Shown here in pieces: positions 40,013 to 50,673 of a stretch of 64,000 nucleotides of DNA. The translations under genes and the position numbers were made by a program. Source of the DNA: an uncultured Oxalobacter sp. (GTDB taxonomy: Bacteria > Pseudomonadota > Gammaproteobacteria > Burkholderiales > Burkholderiaceae_D); the NCBI GenBank assembly GCA_934277985.1, contig CAKQWF010000002.1, forward strand, positions 248,001-312,000. Reading direction: 5' to 3'. Under the pieces are notes generated by a model. It saw only the letters and a program-made list of their open reading frames with translations. It ran no database searches and was not told the origin of the DNA. Within the stretch, counting starts at the first letter, position 1. The number at the start of each line of letters is the position of its first letter.

Positions 40013-40882
40013 ATGAAAGTCTCACGAACGGAATTTGTCGATGCACATGATATGCGCCTGTGCGTTCGCCATTGGGGTGATGAAGATGCGCCGAAATTGT
40101 TTATGGTACATGGCTGGATGGATATTTCCGCTTCCTTCCAGTTCGTCGTGGATGCACTGAAACGCGAATGGCATGTGATTGCTCCGGATATGCGCGGTTT
40201 CGGGCATTCCGCATGGGCGGAAGGGGGATACTGGTTTCCGGATTATCTGGCTGATCTGGAGGCGTTGCTCGATCATTACAGTCCGGATGCACCTGTTCGG
40301 TTACTCGGACACAGTCTCGGCGGCAATATCACGAGCGTATATGCTGGTGTCAGGCCATCGCGTGTATCGCATCTGATCAGTCTTGAAGGGTATGGCATTG
40401 TGGAAAACAGGCCCGATATGGCGCCGGGAAGACTGGAGCGCTGGCTGGATTCTTGCAAGGCGCCGGAACGGTTGCGTCCTTATGCAGACAAGGAGGCCGT
40501 GATCGCGCGTTTGCAGAAAAACAATCCGCGTCTGACGTATGAGCGTGCGTTTTTTCTGGCGGATTACTGGACGGAAGTAAACGATAAGGGCGAGCGGATC
40601 GTGCTGGCTGATCCGAAGCACAAGTCTTTGCCGGTATTGTCCAGACTCGACGAAATTCTGGCATGCTGGAGTCGTATCGAAGCGAAAGTGCTGTTTGTGG
40701 AAGGGGAGCATTCGTTACTGGGTATTCGTATGAAGGATCAGGCCGGTGCGCAAAAAGAAATCAGACGGCGTGCATCGTTTATTCACGATGTACGTATCGC
40801 ACTGGTCAAGGGGGCCGGACATATGCTCCAGCATGACCAGCCTGAAGCTGTGGCTGAATTGATCGAAGACTTTCTGGCGTGA
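40013..40882 (+). CDS. alpha/beta-fold hydrolase
   Basis: A 289-residue serine hydrolase. Oxyanion-hole region FMVHGWMD (30-37), nucleophile elbow LLGHSLGGN (98-105, S101), and catalytic histidine H270 in GAGHMLQHD are all present. APDMRGFGHS near 57-66 is typical of the epoxide hydrolase/esterase branch. No signal peptide. The substrate cannot be predicted. ATG 40013 is preferred over the upstream TTG. The PHP gene follows after 67 bp with a TACAAT box between. Confidence 0.88.
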   Translation: MKVSRTEFVDAHDMRLCVRHWGDEDAPKLFMVHGWMDISASFQFVVDALKREWHVIAPDMRGFGHSAWAEGGYWFPDYLADLEALLDHYSPDAPVRLLGHSLGGNITSVYAGVRPSRVSHLISLEGYGIVENRPDMAPGRLERWLDSCKAPERLRPYADKEAVIARLQKNNPRLTYERAFFLADYWTEVNDKGERIVLADPKHKSLPVLSRLDEILACWSRIEAKVLFVEGEHSLLGIRMKDQAGAQKEIRRRASFIHDVRIALVKGAGHMLQHDQPEAVAELIEDFLA

Positions 40883-40949
40883 TGTGCCTGCATTCTGCGC
40901 CGTATTTTCAGCTGTCGTACAATAGGATTTTTGGTAACGATAAATCGGG

Positions 40950-41786
40950 ATGATGCTGAATATCGACTTGCATTCACATTCTCGTGCATCGGATGGCGTT
41001 TTGTCGCCTTCGGAGCTGGTTTTGCGTGCGCACGGCAACGGCGTGAAAATGCTGGCGCTCACAGACCATGACGAGGTCTCAGGTGTGGCCGAGGCAAGGA
41101 AAACAGCCGGTGAACTCGGTATCGAACTGGTCTCAGGTGTGGAAGTTTCCATTACATGGGCCGGAACATCCATTCACATTGTCGGCTTGCATGTCGATGA
41201 AAATGATCCTGTATTGGTGGAACGGCTTTTTCAAAACCGGACCGGACGTATGGATCGTGCGAAAAAAATGGGAGAGCGTTTCGCAGCGCTGGGGGTCCAT
41301 GGGGCGTATGAAGGGGCTCTGGGCTATGTCACCAATCCGAATCTGATTTCACGCAAGCATTTCGCCCGTTTTCTGGTGGATTCAGGGGTTTGTCCGACGA
41401 TTTCCAGTGCGTTTGACCGTTTTCTGAAAGACGGTGGACCGGCCTATGTCCGTCATCAGTGGGCGACGCTGGCCGATGCCGTGCAATGGATTCGTGAAGC
41501 CGGTGGTATCGCGGTAGTGGCGCATCCGGGACGTTACAAGATCAGCGATGTTGCCTTGCATGCATTTCTCGATGAATTCCGACAGCTTGGCGGTACGGGG
41601 ATCGAAGTCGTCACAGGCAGCCACTCGCCCGATCAGTATCTTTATTTTGCCCGCCTGGCCAACCGTTATGGTTTTCTGGCTTCCGTGGGATCGGATTTTC
41701 ATGCACCCGCTGAATCGCCGGTGGATGTCGGACGATTGCCGGACTTTCCGTGTCCGGTTGAACCTGTCTGGCGAGACTGGAAATAA
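40950..41786 (+). CDS. PHP-domain phosphoesterase (RNase AM / YciV-TrpH family)
   Basis: Metal-dependent phosphoesterase; characterised relatives remove nucleotides from 3',5'-bisphosphates and RNA 5' ends. The 278 residues show the PHP motifs: DLHSHSRASDG (6-16), LTDHDEVSG (38-46), VVAHPGRY near 185 and GSDFHAP near 247. In many Burkholderiales it precedes yciO, an M50 protease gene and trpS; here htpX sits between. Two ATG codons are in tandem at the start. Confidence 0.9.
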   Translation: MMLNIDLHSHSRASDGVLSPSELVLRAHGNGVKMLALTDHDEVSGVAEARKTAGELGIELVSGVEVSITWAGTSIHIVGLHVDENDPVLVERLFQNRTGRMDRAKKMGERFAALGVHGAYEGALGYVTNPNLISRKHFARFLVDSGVCPTISSAFDRFLKDGGPAYVRHQWATLADAVQWIREAGGIAVVAHPGRYKISDVALHAFLDEFRQLGGTGIEVVTGSHSPDQYLYFARLANRYGFLASVGSDFHAPAESPVDVGRLPDFPCPVEPVWRDWK

Positions 41787-41913
41787 TGTTTTTTTGTACG
41801 GACTGGTGCAGAAAATGATGCATAAATGCCGGTTTGCCGTTATATTCGTCACGCTTGCAGAAAGTTAATGAACATATGCTGCTTCGGTGTCATGCTGGCA
41901 CAAGGGTGGTGGG

Positions 41914-41941
41914 CTTGAATTTTTCAAAACGGTCACCATCT
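41914..41941 (+). promoter_or_regulatory. RpoH (sigma-32) type promoter of htpX
   Basis: CTTGAA (41914-41919) followed after 14 bases by CACCATCT (41934-41941), close to the heat-shock consensus CTTGAA, N13-17, CCCCATnT. Start predicted near 41948, 36 bp before the htpX ATG. Confidence 0.65.
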
Positions 41942-41983
41942 GATTTTTTCTCAGCAATTATTTGAAAAATACGGAATACATAC

Positions 41984-42865
41984 ATGAAAAGGATTTTTCT
42001 GTTTCTGGTAACCAATCTGGCTGTCATTGTCGTGATGTCGGTCGTGTTGTCGCTGTTGGGAGTGAACCGCTATTTGTACAGCCGCGGACTTGATCTGGGC
42101 AGTTTGCTTGTTTTTTCACTGGTTGTGGGATTCACCGGTTCGATCATTTCGCTTTTGATGAGTAAACAGATGGCGAAATGGTCCACAGGTGCATATGTGA
42201 TTGAAACGCCGTCCAACGGTACGGAACAATGGTTGCTGGGTACGGTGGCCAAACTTTCGGATGCAGCGGGTATCCGTATGCCGGAAGTGGCGGTTTATGA
42301 GGGAGAACCAAATGCATTCGCTACGGGGGCTTTCAAGAATTCGGCTCTCGTTGCGGTTTCTACCGGTTTGCTGGCCAATATGACGCATGAAGAAGTGGAA
42401 GCCGTGCTGGGACATGAAATCGCGCATGTCGCCAATGGCGATATGGTCACGCTGACCCTGATACAGGGGGTGCTCAATACGTTCGTGGTTTTTCTGGCAC
42501 GTGTGGTCGGCTTTTTCGTGGACAATCTGCTTTCGCGTAATTCGGAAAACAACGGCGGACGCGGTCTCGGCTATTTCGTGACAGTGATTGTGTGCGAAAT
42601 TCTGTTCGGTGTCCTGGCTTCGATCATCGTGGCGTGGTTTTCGCGCTATCGTGAATACAGGGCCGATGCAGGGTCTGCACGTCTTCTTGGATCCAGCCGT
42701 CCGATGATTCATGCCTTGCAGCGTCTGGGACATATGGCCTCTGGTGATTTGCCAAAAAATATGACGGCCATGGGTATCAATGGCGGTGGCGAATTCATGT
42801 CGCTTTTTGCGACCCATCCGCCGATCGAAAAACGGATCGAGGCGCTTCAGACGGGCAGGGTATGA
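41984..42865 (+). CDS. htpX: membrane zinc protease HtpX
   Basis: M48 protease for quality control of inner-membrane proteins, overlapping in function with FtsH. The 293 residues have two N-terminal helices (about 4-24 and 38-58), the zinc site [12 protein letters not shown] (H144, E145, H148), further helices, and the third-ligand region [10 protein letters not shown]. An RpoH-type promoter lies upstream. The YciO-type gene follows after 28 bp. Confidence 0.95.
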   Translation: MKRIFLFLVTNLAVIVVMSVVLSLLGVNRYLYSRGLDLGSLLVFSLVVGFTGSIISLLMSKQMAKWSTGAYVIETPSNGTEQWLLGTVAKLSDAAGIRMPEVAVYEGEPNAFATGAFKNSALVAVSTGLLANMTHEEVEAVLGHEIAHVANGDMVTLTLIQGVLNTFVVFLARVVGFFVDNLLSRNSENNGGRGLGYFVTVIVCEILFGVLASIIVAWFSRYREYRADAGSARLLGSSRPMIHALQRLGHMASGDLPKNMTAMGINGGGEFMSLFATHPPIEKRIEALQTGRV

Positions 42866-42893
42866 GTGTGCGTTTCAGGAGTGACAATGCAAA

Positions 42894-43520
42894 ATGGGCA
42901 GTCAGTTTTTTGAAATCCACCCCGTCAATCCACAGAGCCGCCTGATAAAAAAGGTGGCCGATATCGTGCGCGAAGGTGGTGTAGTCGTTTTGCCGACCGA
43001 TTCCAGCTATGCGCTGGTATGCAGACTCGACGACAAGGCAGCGGTCGACAGAATACGGCAGATACGTCAGATAGACGAGCGGCATTTGCTGACCTTGCTG
43101 TGCCGTGATCTCAGGGAAGTGGGGTCTTATGCGCGGGTGGACAATGCGGCATACCGTTTGCTGAAAACGGCGACACCGGGTGCATTCACGTTTATTTTGC
43201 AGGCGACCCGTGAGGTGCCGCGCCGTCTGTCGCATCCGTCGCGCAAGACGATCGGTTTGCGTGTTCCGGACAACCGGATCGATCATGCCTTGCTTGAGGA
43301 GCTGGAAGAACCGCTGATTTGTACGACGGTGATCCTGCCCGGTGAAGAGGATCCGCTGACCGAAGGATATGTCATACAGGAACGGCTTGAAAAACTGGTC
43401 GATGCAGTTGTCGATGGGGGAGCTTGCGGGTTGTTGCCGACCACGGTAATCGACCTGACTGGCAAAGAACCTGAACTGGTGCGCAGTGGACGGGGCGATC
43501 CTGCGCTGGTCGGTTTGTAG
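42894..43520 (+). CDS. YciO/YrdC-like (Sua5 superfamily) protein
   Basis: A 208-residue single YrdC-fold protein with VVLPTDSSYALVC near residues 31-43 and SRKTIGLRVPDNR. It lacks the exact KxR pattern and C-terminal domain of the Sua5-type protein at 9805-10830. It may bind a dinucleotide or RNA, and whether it makes threonylcarbamoyl-AMP is unproven for this subgroup. It lies between htpX and the M50 protease gene. Confidence 0.82.
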   Translation: MGSQFFEIHPVNPQSRLIKKVADIVREGGVVVLPTDSSYALVCRLDDKAAVDRIRQIRQIDERHLLTLLCRDLREVGSYARVDNAAYRLLKTATPGAFTFILQATREVPRRLSHPSRKTIGLRVPDNRIDHALLEELEEPLICTTVILPGEEDPLTEGYVIQERLEKLVDAVVDGGACGLLPTTVIDLTGKEPELVRSGRGDPALVGL

Positions 43521-43565
43521 TGGCAGCCGTTTTGCCGACTGTTTCATGGATATGGAAGGTATGCG

Positions 43566-44225
43566 ATGGAAAAAATGATTGAAACAGCCGTCATCTGGGC
43601 GCTGCCACTTTTGCTGGCGATTACGTTGCATGAAGCGGCGCATGCATACGTCGCCCGCTTTCTTGGCGATTCGACAGCCTATCTTGCAGGACGCCTGACG
43701 CTCGATCCGCTCAAACATATCGATGTGCTGGGAACGGTCATTATTCCCGTGGCGCTTTTGCTGGTGGGCAGTCCGTTCATTTTCGGTTATGCCAAGCCTG
43801 TTCCGGTCGACTTCGGACAGTTGCGCCATCCACGGCGTGATACGGCGCTGGTGGCACTGGCAGGACCAGCCGCGAATCTGCTGATGGCGTTTCTCTGGAG
43901 CATCGTCAAGGTAGGGCTGATTGCAGGACATGTGCATGCCGCATTTCTGCATCAAATGGCTGATGCCGGCATTGTCGTCAATCTGGTGTTGTTTGCGTTC
44001 AATCTTTTTCCATTGCCACCTTTGGACGGAGGACGCATAATGACGAGTTTGTTGCCGGCGCATCTGGCGTACAGGTTCGCACAGATCGAGCGGTATGGCT
44101 TTTTTATCGTGCTGGGACTGGTTTATCTGGGGTTGACGACATACTGGATGCGTCCTGTAATGTATCTGGGGCGGTTGATCGTCAATTTCTTTCTCTATCC
44201 ATTGTTATATTTTTTGCCTGTGTGA
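43566..44225 (+). CDS. site-2 protease family (M50) membrane metalloprotease
   Basis: A 219-residue polytopic protease. The zinc motif HEAAH is in the first helix (H22, E23, H26) and the third ligand D154 is in FPLPPLDGGRI, with GYAKPVPV between. It lacks a PDZ domain and thus belongs to the small M50 branch, not RseP. Substrate unknown. trpS begins six bases after its stop. Confidence 0.88.
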   Translation: MEKMIETAVIWALPLLLAITLHEAAHAYVARFLGDSTAYLAGRLTLDPLKHIDVLGTVIIPVALLLVGSPFIFGYAKPVPVDFGQLRHPRRDTALVALAGPAANLLMAFLWSIVKVGLIAGHVHAAFLHQMADAGIVVNLVLFAFNLFPLPPLDGGRIMTSLLPAHLAYRFAQIERYGFFIVLGLVYLGLTTYWMRPVMYLGRLIVNFFLYPLLYFLPV

Positions 44226-44231
44226 TTCATT

Positions 44232-45440
44232 ATGTATCCTGATCGAGTTGTTTCCGGTATGCGCCCGACTGGCGCATTGCACTTGGGCCATTACCATGGC
44301 GCTATCAAGAACTGGGTTCGTATCCAGTCTGAAGTCGAAAGCCTGTTTTTCGTGGCGGACTGGCATGCCTTGACAACCCATTACGATGAAGTGGAAACGA
44401 TCGAAAAGAATGCATGGGAAATGGTGATAGACTGGCTGGCTGCCGGTATCGACCCTGAAAAGGCGACGATTTTCATCCAGTCCAGGGTGCTTGAACATGC
44501 GGAACTGACGCTGCTGATGAGTATGTCCACACCGTTGTCCTGGCTGGAAAGAGTACCGACATACAAGGATCAGATCCAGAAGCTCGCACATAAGGATCTG
44601 ACGACTTACGGTTTTCTGGGCTATCCGCTGATGATGGCGGCAGACGTGCTGGTATACCGTGCCAATCAGGTGCCCGTCGGCGAGGATCAGTTGCCGCATA
44701 TGGAAATCATGCGTGAACTGGCGCGGCGTTTCAATTACATGTACGGGCGCGAAAAAGGGTTCGACGAAAAAGCTCTGGCAAGTACCAAAAAGCTGGGCAA
44801 CAAACAGGCGAAGGCTTTTCTGGAATGGCGAAACGCCTATCAGGAAAAGGGTGATGCTCAAGCCCTGGAAAAGGCCAAGGCGCTGCTCGATGGTGCAGGC
44901 AGCATTTCGTCAGCCGACCGTGAATTGCTCTACGGTTATTTGCTGGGCAGCCGCAAGCAGATTCTGACGGAGCCGCGAGCCTTGCTGACCGAGGCATCGC
45001 GGTTGCCGGGACTGGACGGACAAAAGATGTCCAAGAGCTATGGCAATGCAATTGCGTTGCGTGACGACAAGGAAACGGTTACACGCAAAATCCGTACGAT
45101 GCAGACCGATCCTGCACGCGTCAAACGTACCGACCCGGGAAATCCGGATAAATGTCCGGTCTGGCTGTTCCATGTGGTTTATTCCGACGACGAAACGAAA
45201 GAATGGGTACGCAAGGGGTGTTGTTCTGCCGGTATCGGCTGTATCCAGTGCAAGCAACCGATCATCGATGCGGTTGTCCGAGAACTCGAACCGATGCAGG
45301 AACGTGCGGCGCAGTATGTTGCCAAACCGGCTCTGGTACGTGAAATCGTCGAGCATGGTTGCGAAAAAGCACGGCGTCTGGCTGGCGAAACAATGCGTGA
45401 TGTCCGTGAGGCGATGGGGCTTGGTTACTCAGGGAAATAG
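44232..45440 (+). CDS. trpS: tryptophanyl-tRNA synthetase
   Basis: Class I synthetase. HLGH (17-20) is the HIGH motif and KMSKS lies near residue 267. The 402 residues correspond to the long form common in betaproteobacteria, with an insertion (about 180-245) relative to the 330-residue type. A CCSAGIGCIQCKQP segment near 330 carries three cysteines. It is the last gene of the PHP-htpX-yciO-M50-trpS group; carA has its own promoter next. Confidence 0.96.
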   Translation: MYPDRVVSGMRPTGALHLGHYHGAIKNWVRIQSEVESLFFVADWHALTTHYDEVETIEKNAWEMVIDWLAAGIDPEKATIFIQSRVLEHAELTLLMSMSTPLSWLERVPTYKDQIQKLAHKDLTTYGFLGYPLMMAADVLVYRANQVPVGEDQLPHMEIMRELARRFNYMYGREKGFDEKALASTKKLGNKQAKAFLEWRNAYQEKGDAQALEKAKALLDGAGSISSADRELLYGYLLGSRKQILTEPRALLTEASRLPGLDGQKMSKSYGNAIALRDDKETVTRKIRTMQTDPARVKRTDPGNPDKCPVWLFHVVYSDDETKEWVRKGCCSAGIGCIQCKQPIIDAVVRELEPMQERAAQYVAKPALVREIVEHGCEKARRLAGETMRDVREAMGLGYSGK

Positions 45441-45452
45441 CGGGACGTCAAT

Positions 45453-45481
45453 TTGCTGGCACTGGTATTCTCGGCTATAAT
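45453..45481 (+). promoter_or_regulatory. sigma-70 promoter of carA
   Basis: TTGCTG (45453-45458), 17-base spacer, perfect TATAAT (45476-45481). Start predicted near 45488, giving a leader of about 145 bases before the TTG start of carA. Confidence 0.75.
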
Positions 45482-45603
45482 TGGACAGTTTAACGAATCA
45501 ATCATTGCCGTAGCGCCAGCTCATCTTTCCAACTGAAAACCGTATCGTATGTTCCGGACTTGTTCAATGACAGTTCGGGAGTTTCATGCAGCCTGATGAA
45601 GCG

Positions 45604-45634
45604 TGGTGTTGCGGTAACACTAAAAGGAGTTACC
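45604..45634 (+). promoter_or_regulatory. two mutually exclusive hairpins around the carA ribosome binding site
   Basis: TGGTGTT (45604-45610) can pair with AACACTA (45616-45622). Alternatively GGTAAC (45613-45618) can pair with GTTACC (45629-45634), which places the AAAGGAG ribosome binding site (45623-45629) in the loop and next to the stem, directly before the start codon. The two stems share bases and cannot coexist, so a switch in translation is possible but unproven. Confidence 0.4.
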
Positions 45635-46783
45635 TTGCAATTCCCTTTCGGTCAACAGGAACCAGCCGTTCTTGCGCTTGCGGACGGTACAGTCTTTCGC
45701 GGTTATTCAATCGGTGCAACGGGTGAGACATCCGGCGAGGTTGTTTTCAATACATCCATGACGGGATATCAGGAAATTCTGACCGATCCCAGTTACAGCG
45801 GACAAATCGTCACCCTGACTTACCCGCATATCGGCAATACGGGGGTCAATCCCGAGGATGTGGAGTCCGGGAAAATCCAGGCGGCAGGTTTTATCGTCAA
45901 GGATGTACGTCCCGTCATTTCCAATTTCCGCGCGACGCAGTCGCTTCCTGATTATTTGAAGAGTCAGTATATCGTCGCCATTGCCGGTATCGATACGCGC
46001 AAGCTGACTCGTATTCTTCGTGAAAAGGGTGCGCAAAGCGGTGCGATTGTAACGGGTGACGACGAAAAGCGTGCACTTGAACTGGCACGTTCCTGTGCGG
46101 GATTATCTGGCCAGGATCTGGCAAAAGTCGTCACGGCCGACAAGCCTTATGAATGGACGGAGGCTGGATGGGAACTTGGCTCGGGTTACAGGCAGCTCGG
46201 TGATTCCAGATATCATGTCGTTGCGTTCGACTTCGGCGTCAAACGCAATATCCTGCGTATGCTGACGGACCGTGGCTGCAAGGTAACCGTGATTCCCGCA
46301 CAATCTACGGTCGAGGATGTGCTGAAACTCTCTCCTGACGGTGTGTTTCTTTCCAATGGGCCGGGCGATCCGGAACCTTGTACCTATGCGATCGATGCGG
46401 CGCGTGATCTGATCGAGCGCGGTATTCCTGTTTTCGGCATCTGTCTGGGACATCAGATCATGGCCCTGGCATCCGGTGCGAAGACCATGAAAATGAAGTT
46501 CGGCCATCATGGCGCGAATCATCCCGTACAGGATCTTGAAACCGGCAAGGTACTGATTACTTCCCAAAATCATGGTTTTGCCGTGGATGCATCGACCCTG
46601 CCGGCAAATTGCAAGGTGACGCACAAATCACTGTTCGACGGTTCCTTGCAAGGATTTGCCAGAACGGACAAACCGGCTTTCTGCTTCCAGGGACATCCGG
46701 AAGCGTCTCCAGGGCCGGGTGATGTGGATTATCTGTTCGACCGGTTTGTCGGACTGATGGAAGCCGCCAGAAAGAACAAGTGA
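45635..46783 (+). CDS. carA: carbamoyl-phosphate synthase small subunit
   Basis: Glutaminase subunit delivering ammonia to CarB for arginine and pyrimidine synthesis. The 382 residues from TTG 45635 fit the family. That start is placed five bases after a perfect AAAGGAG, and the 25 upstream in-frame residues have no family match. The catalytic nucleophile is C270 in GICLGHQ, with GHPEASPGP near 353-361. An 88-bp gap separates it from carB. Confidence 0.95.
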   Translation: MQFPFGQQEPAVLALADGTVFRGYSIGATGETSGEVVFNTSMTGYQEILTDPSYSGQIVTLTYPHIGNTGVNPEDVESGKIQAAGFIVKDVRPVISNFRATQSLPDYLKSQYIVAIAGIDTRKLTRILREKGAQSGAIVTGDDEKRALELARSCAGLSGQDLAKVVTADKPYEWTEAGWELGSGYRQLGDSRYHVVAFDFGVKRNILRMLTDRGCKVTVIPAQSTVEDVLKLSPDGVFLSNGPGDPEPCTYAIDAARDLIERGIPVFGICLGHQIMALASGAKTMKMKFGHHGANHPVQDLETGKVLITSQNHGFAVDASTLPANCKVTHKSLFDGSLQGFARTDKPAFCFQGHPEASPGPGDVDYLFDRFVGLMEAARKNK

Positions 46784-46871
46784 TGGGTGCGGGCCTATCC
46801 GAGCCCGCCTGGAAAGCATTTTCGCCGTTTCCCGAAACCTGAAACGGTAACCAAAACAATTTGCGGAAAAT

Positions 46872-49800
46872 ATGCCAAAACGTACAGATATCAAGAGCAT
46901 TCTTATCATCGGCGCAGGCCCGATCATTATCGGACAGGCTTGTGAGTTCGACTATTCCGGCGCCCAGGCCTGCAAGGCTTTGCGGGAAGAAGGCTACAAG
47001 GTCATTCTGGTCAACAGCAATCCGGCGACGATCATGACCGATCCGGAAATGGCGGATGTGACGTTCATCGAACCGATTACCTGGAAGGTTGTGGAACGGA
47101 TTATCGACAGAGAACGTCCGGATGCGATTTTGCCGACGATGGGTGGACAAACGGCGCTGAACTGCGCGCTTGACCTGTATCGCAACGGGGTACTGGAAAA
47201 ATACAATGTGGAATTGATCGGTGCTTCTCCGGAAGCGATCGACAAGGCAGAGGATCGCTCGAAATTCAAGGAAGCGATGACGAAAATCGGTTTGTCGTCG
47301 GCTCGTTCGGGAATCGCGCATTCGCTGGATGAAGCATGGGATGTCCAGAAAAAGATCGGTTTTCCGGTCATTATCCGCCCGTCGTTCACGCTGGGTGGCA
47401 CCGGTGGCGGTATTGCGTACAACGAGGAAGAATTCGACGCGATTTGCCGTCGCGGGCTGGAAGCATCCCCGACCAGCGAGTTGTTGATCGAGGAATCGCT
47501 GATCGGCTGGAAAGAATACGAAATGGAAGTCGTTCGCGACAAGGCGGACAACTGTATTATCGTGTGCTCGATCGAAAATCTCGATCCGATGGGCGTTCAT
47601 ACGGGCGACTCCATTACGGTGGCACCGGCACAGACGCTGACCGACAAGGAATACCAGCTCATGCGCAACGCCTCGATTTCGATTTTGCGTGAAATCGGAG
47701 TCGATACAGGTGGTTCAAACGTACAGTTCGCGATCAATCCGAAAAACGGACGTATGATCGTGATCGAAATGAATCCGCGTGTGTCACGTTCATCCGCTCT
47801 CGCTTCGAAAGCGACCGGTTTCCCGATTGCGAAAGTCGCGGCAAAACTGGCAGTCGGCTTTACGCTGGATGAGTTGAAGAACGATATCACGGGGGGCGCA
47901 ACACCAGCATCGTTCGAACCGACGATCGATTATGTGGTGACGAAGGTACCGCGTTTCACGTTTGAAAAATTCCCGTCTGCCGATCCGCATCTGACGACAC
48001 AGATGAAGTCAGTAGGTGAAGTCATGGCAATCGGACGTACCTTCCAGGAATCGTTCCAGAAAGCGTTGCGCGGTCTGGAAGTCGGTGTGGAAGGCATGAA
48101 TGAAAAGACGACCGACCGCGAAGTTATCAAGGAAGAACTGGGCGAACCGGGGCCGGAACGGATATGGTATGTCGGCGATGCATTCGCTCAGGGTTTTACG
48201 CTGGAAGAAGTCCACAATCTGACGCATATCGATCCATGGTTCCTGGCACAGATCAAGGAAATCGTCGATATCGAATTGTGGCTGGATCACCAGAAACTTG
48301 ATGATCTGGACAAGGATACGTTGTTCAGGCTCAAGCAAAAGGGCTTTTCTGACAAACGTCTGGCCTGGCTACTGAAAACGACCGACAGGGTCATTCGCGA
48401 AAAACGTCATGCCTGGGGTATACGTCCGGTGTACAAGCGTGTCGATACGTGCGCTGCCGAATTCGCCACGAATACAGCCTATATGTACTCGACGTATGAC
48501 GAGGAATGCGAAGCAGAACCGACGAACCGCAAAAAAATCATGGTATTGGGTGGTGGACCGAACAGGATCGGTCAGGGTATCGAGTTCGATTACTGCTGCG
48601 TTCATGCGGCGATGGCGATGCGCGAGGATGGCTATGAAACGATCATGGTCAACTGCAATCCCGAAACGGTTTCGACAGACTACGATATTTCCGACCGTCT
48701 GTATTTCGAGCCGCTGACGCTGGAAGACGTGCTGGAAATCGTGGACAAGGAAAAACCGTATGGCGTGATCGTCCAGTACGGTGGACAGACGCCGCTGAAG
48801 CTGGCGCTGGATCTGGAAGCCAATGGTGTGCCGATCGTCGGAACTTCCCCGGACATGATCGATGCCGCAGAAGATCGTGAACGCTTCCAGAAGTTGCTGA
48901 AAGATTTGCATTTGCGTCAGCCGCCGAACCGTACGGCACGTACCGAGGAAGAAGCGATGGTGCTGGCCAAGGAAATCGGCTATCCGATCGTGGTGCGTCC
49001 GTCCTATGTGCTGGGTGGCCGTGCGATGGAAATCGTCCATGACCAGACGGGACTGGAACGTTATATGCGTGAAGCGGTCAAGGTTTCCAACGATTCTCCG
49101 GTTTTGCTCGATCGTTTCCTCAATGACGCGATCGAAGTGGATGTGGATTGTATTTCCGACGGCAAGCGGGTGATCATTGGCGGTGTGATGGAACATATCG
49201 AGCAGGCCGGTGTCCACTCGGGGGATTCGGCATGCTCGTTGCCACCGTATTCGTTGTCGAAGGAAACGATCGAGGAACTGAAACGAGAAACGACGCTGAT
49301 GGCGAAGGGATTGAATGTCGTCGGCCTGATGAATGTCCAGTTCGCGATACAGCACCAGATGATTGACGGCAAATTGCAAGATGTGGTTTTCGTGCTGGAA
49401 GTCAATCCGCGTGCGTCCCGTACCGTACCGTTCGTCTCGAAAGCGACCGGAAGACAGCTGGCCAAGATTGCCGCTCGCTGCATGGTGGGCAAGACACTTG
49501 ATGAGCAGGGCATTCTTACGGAAACGGTACCGCCGTATTTCAGTGTCAAGGAAGCGGTTTTCCCGTTCGTCAAATTCTCGGGTGTCGATACGATTCTGGG
49601 GCCTGAAATGAAGTCTACTGGCGAAGTCATGGGAATCGGCAAGTCATTTGGCGAAGCGTTCGTCAAGTCCCAGCTGGCGGCAGGTGTCAATTTGCCGCGT
49701 TCGGGCAAGGTTTTTCTGTCGGTGAAAGACAGTGACAAACCACGTGCGGTGAAGGTGGCACAGCGTCTGGTCGAAATGGGCTTTTCCATCATGGCGACAC

Positions 49801-50102
49801 GCGGAACCGCCAATACGATCCGTGAAGCCGGTATTGAAGTGGAAACGGTCAACAAGGTGACCGAAGGACGTCCGCATATTGGCGATATCATCAAGAATCA
49901 CGAAATCGTGATGGTAATCAATACCGTGGAAGAAAAACGGACAGCTATTTTCGATTCCCGGATCATTCGGACTTCGGCCTTGGCAGCACGTATCAATACG
50001 ATTACGACCATCGCTGGTGCGGAAGCTGCTGTGCAGGGAATCGCCTGCCGGGACAGCATCAGTGTGTATGACTTGCAAAGTCTGCACAAATCGCTCCGGT
50101 AA
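46872..50102 (+). CDS. carB: carbamoyl-phosphate synthase large subunit
   Basis: Makes carbamoyl phosphate from ammonia, bicarbonate and two ATP. The 1076 residues show the duplicated ATP-grasp halves: [18 protein letters not shown] near 15-32 and its counterpart [15 protein letters not shown] near 560, each followed by VRPSFTLGG or VRPSYVLGG. The C-terminal allosteric domain (about 940-1076) contains [14 protein letters not shown]. It ends in a strong terminator ahead of greA. Confidence 0.98.
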   Translation: MPKRTDIKSILIIGAGPIIIGQACEFDYSGAQACKALREEGYKVILVNSNPATIMTDPEMADVTFIEPITWKVVERIIDRERPDAILPTMGGQTALNCALDLYRNGVLEKYNVELIGASPEAIDKAEDRSKFKEAMTKIGLSSARSGIAHSLDEAWDVQKKIGFPVIIRPSFTLGGTGGGIAYNEEEFDAICRRGLEASPTSELLIEESLIGWKEYEMEVVRDKADNCIIVCSIENLDPMGVHTGDSITVAPAQTLTDKEYQLMRNASISILREIGVDTGGSNVQFAINPKNGRMIVIEMNPRVSRSSALASKATGFPIAKVAAKLAVGFTLDELKNDITGGATPASFEPTIDYVVTKVPRFTFEKFPSADPHLTTQMKSVGEVMAIGRTFQESFQKALRGLEVGVEGMNEKTTDREVIKEELGEPGPERIWYVGDAFAQGFTLEEVHNLTHIDPWFLAQIKEIVDIELWLDHQKLDDLDKDTLFRLKQKGFSDKRLAWLLKTTDRVIREKRHAWGIRPVYKRVDTCAAEFATNTAYMYSTYDEECEAEPTNRKKIMVLGGGPNRIGQGIEFDYCCVHAAMAMREDGYETIMVNCNPETVSTDYDISDRLYFEPLTLEDVLEIVDKEKPYGVIVQYGGQTPLKLALDLEANGVPIVGTSPDMIDAAEDRERFQKLLKDLHLRQPPNRTARTEEEAMVLAKEIGYPIVVRPSYVLGGRAMEIVHDQTGLERYMREAVKVSNDSPVLLDRFLNDAIEVDVDCISDGKRVIIGGVMEHIEQAGVHSGDSACSLPPYSLSKETIEELKRETTLMAKGLNVVGLMNVQFAIQHQMIDGKLQDVVFVLEVNPRASRTVPFVSKATGRQLAKIAARCMVGKTLDEQGILTETVPPYFSVKEAVFPFVKFSGVDTILGPEMKSTGEVMGIGKSFGEAFVKSQLAAGVNLPRSGKVFLSVKDSDKPRAVKVAQRLVEMGFSIMATRGTANTIREAGIEVETVNKVTEGRPHIGDIIKNHEIVMVINTVEEKRTAIFDSRIIRTSALAARINTITTIAGAEAAVQGIACRDSISVYDLQSLHKSLR

Positions 50103-50125
50103 ATTGTATTTTGAATAAGAGGTTT

Positions 50126-50177
50126 GCGAGGCTTTCATGACACATCAATGTGTGTTGAAACGCCTCGCTGGTTTTTT
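50126..50177 (+). terminator. long terminator hairpin between carB and greA
   Basis: Three stacked helices: GCGAGGC/GCCTCGC, TTTCA/TGAAA and ACACAT/ATGTGT, closed by a 2-base loop, then T6 at 50172-50177. It ends 13 bases before the greA start codon, leaving no space for a promoter after it, so it may act as an attenuator for greA. Confidence 0.8.
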
Positions 50178-50190
50178 GAGAGGCAAATAA

Positions 50191-50667
50191 ATGAGTTCGA
50201 TACCTGTTACCGTCAGGGGCGCGCAGATGATGCGCGACGAATTGCAGCGGTTGAAAACGAAAGATCGTTATGAAGTGATCGCCGCGATCGCAGAAGCGCG
50301 ATCTCACGGTGATTTGTCGGAAAACGCGGAATATGATGCCGCCAAGGAACGGCAGGCATTTATCGAAGGGCGTATTGCAGAGCTGGAAAGCAAGCTCAGT
50401 TCGGCACAGATTATCGATCCGAAGACGCTCAACACCAATGGCCGGATCGTCTTCGCGGCGACGGTGTCACTGGAAGATCTGGAGACCGGTGAAAAGGTGC
50501 GTTACCAGATCGTCGGAAATGATGAAGCGGACCTCAAAGAAATGAAAATTTCCATTACGTCACCACTGGCTCGTGCCCTGATCGGGCGCGAAGCTGGCGA
50601 TGTCGTCGAGGTCAACGCACCGGCCGGCGTTCGCGAATATGAAATTCTGGATGTGTTGTTTATTTGA
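50191..50667 (+). CDS. greA: transcription elongation factor GreA
   Basis: Binds the RNA polymerase secondary channel and stimulates cleavage of backtracked RNA. The 158 residues have the N-terminal coiled coil with the acidic tip DLSENAEYDAAKERQ (near 44-58) and the C-terminal FKBP-like domain. GAGAGG lies upstream of the ATG. The only transcription source visible is read-through from the carB side or a promoter inside the 50103-50177 region. Confidence 0.96.
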   Translation: MSSIPVTVRGAQMMRDELQRLKTKDRYEVIAAIAEARSHGDLSENAEYDAAKERQAFIEGRIAELESKLSSAQIIDPKTLNTNGRIVFAATVSLEDLETGEKVRYQIVGNDEADLKEMKISITSPLARALIGREAGDVVEVNAPAGVREYEILDVLFI

Positions 50668-50673
50668 CAGGCT

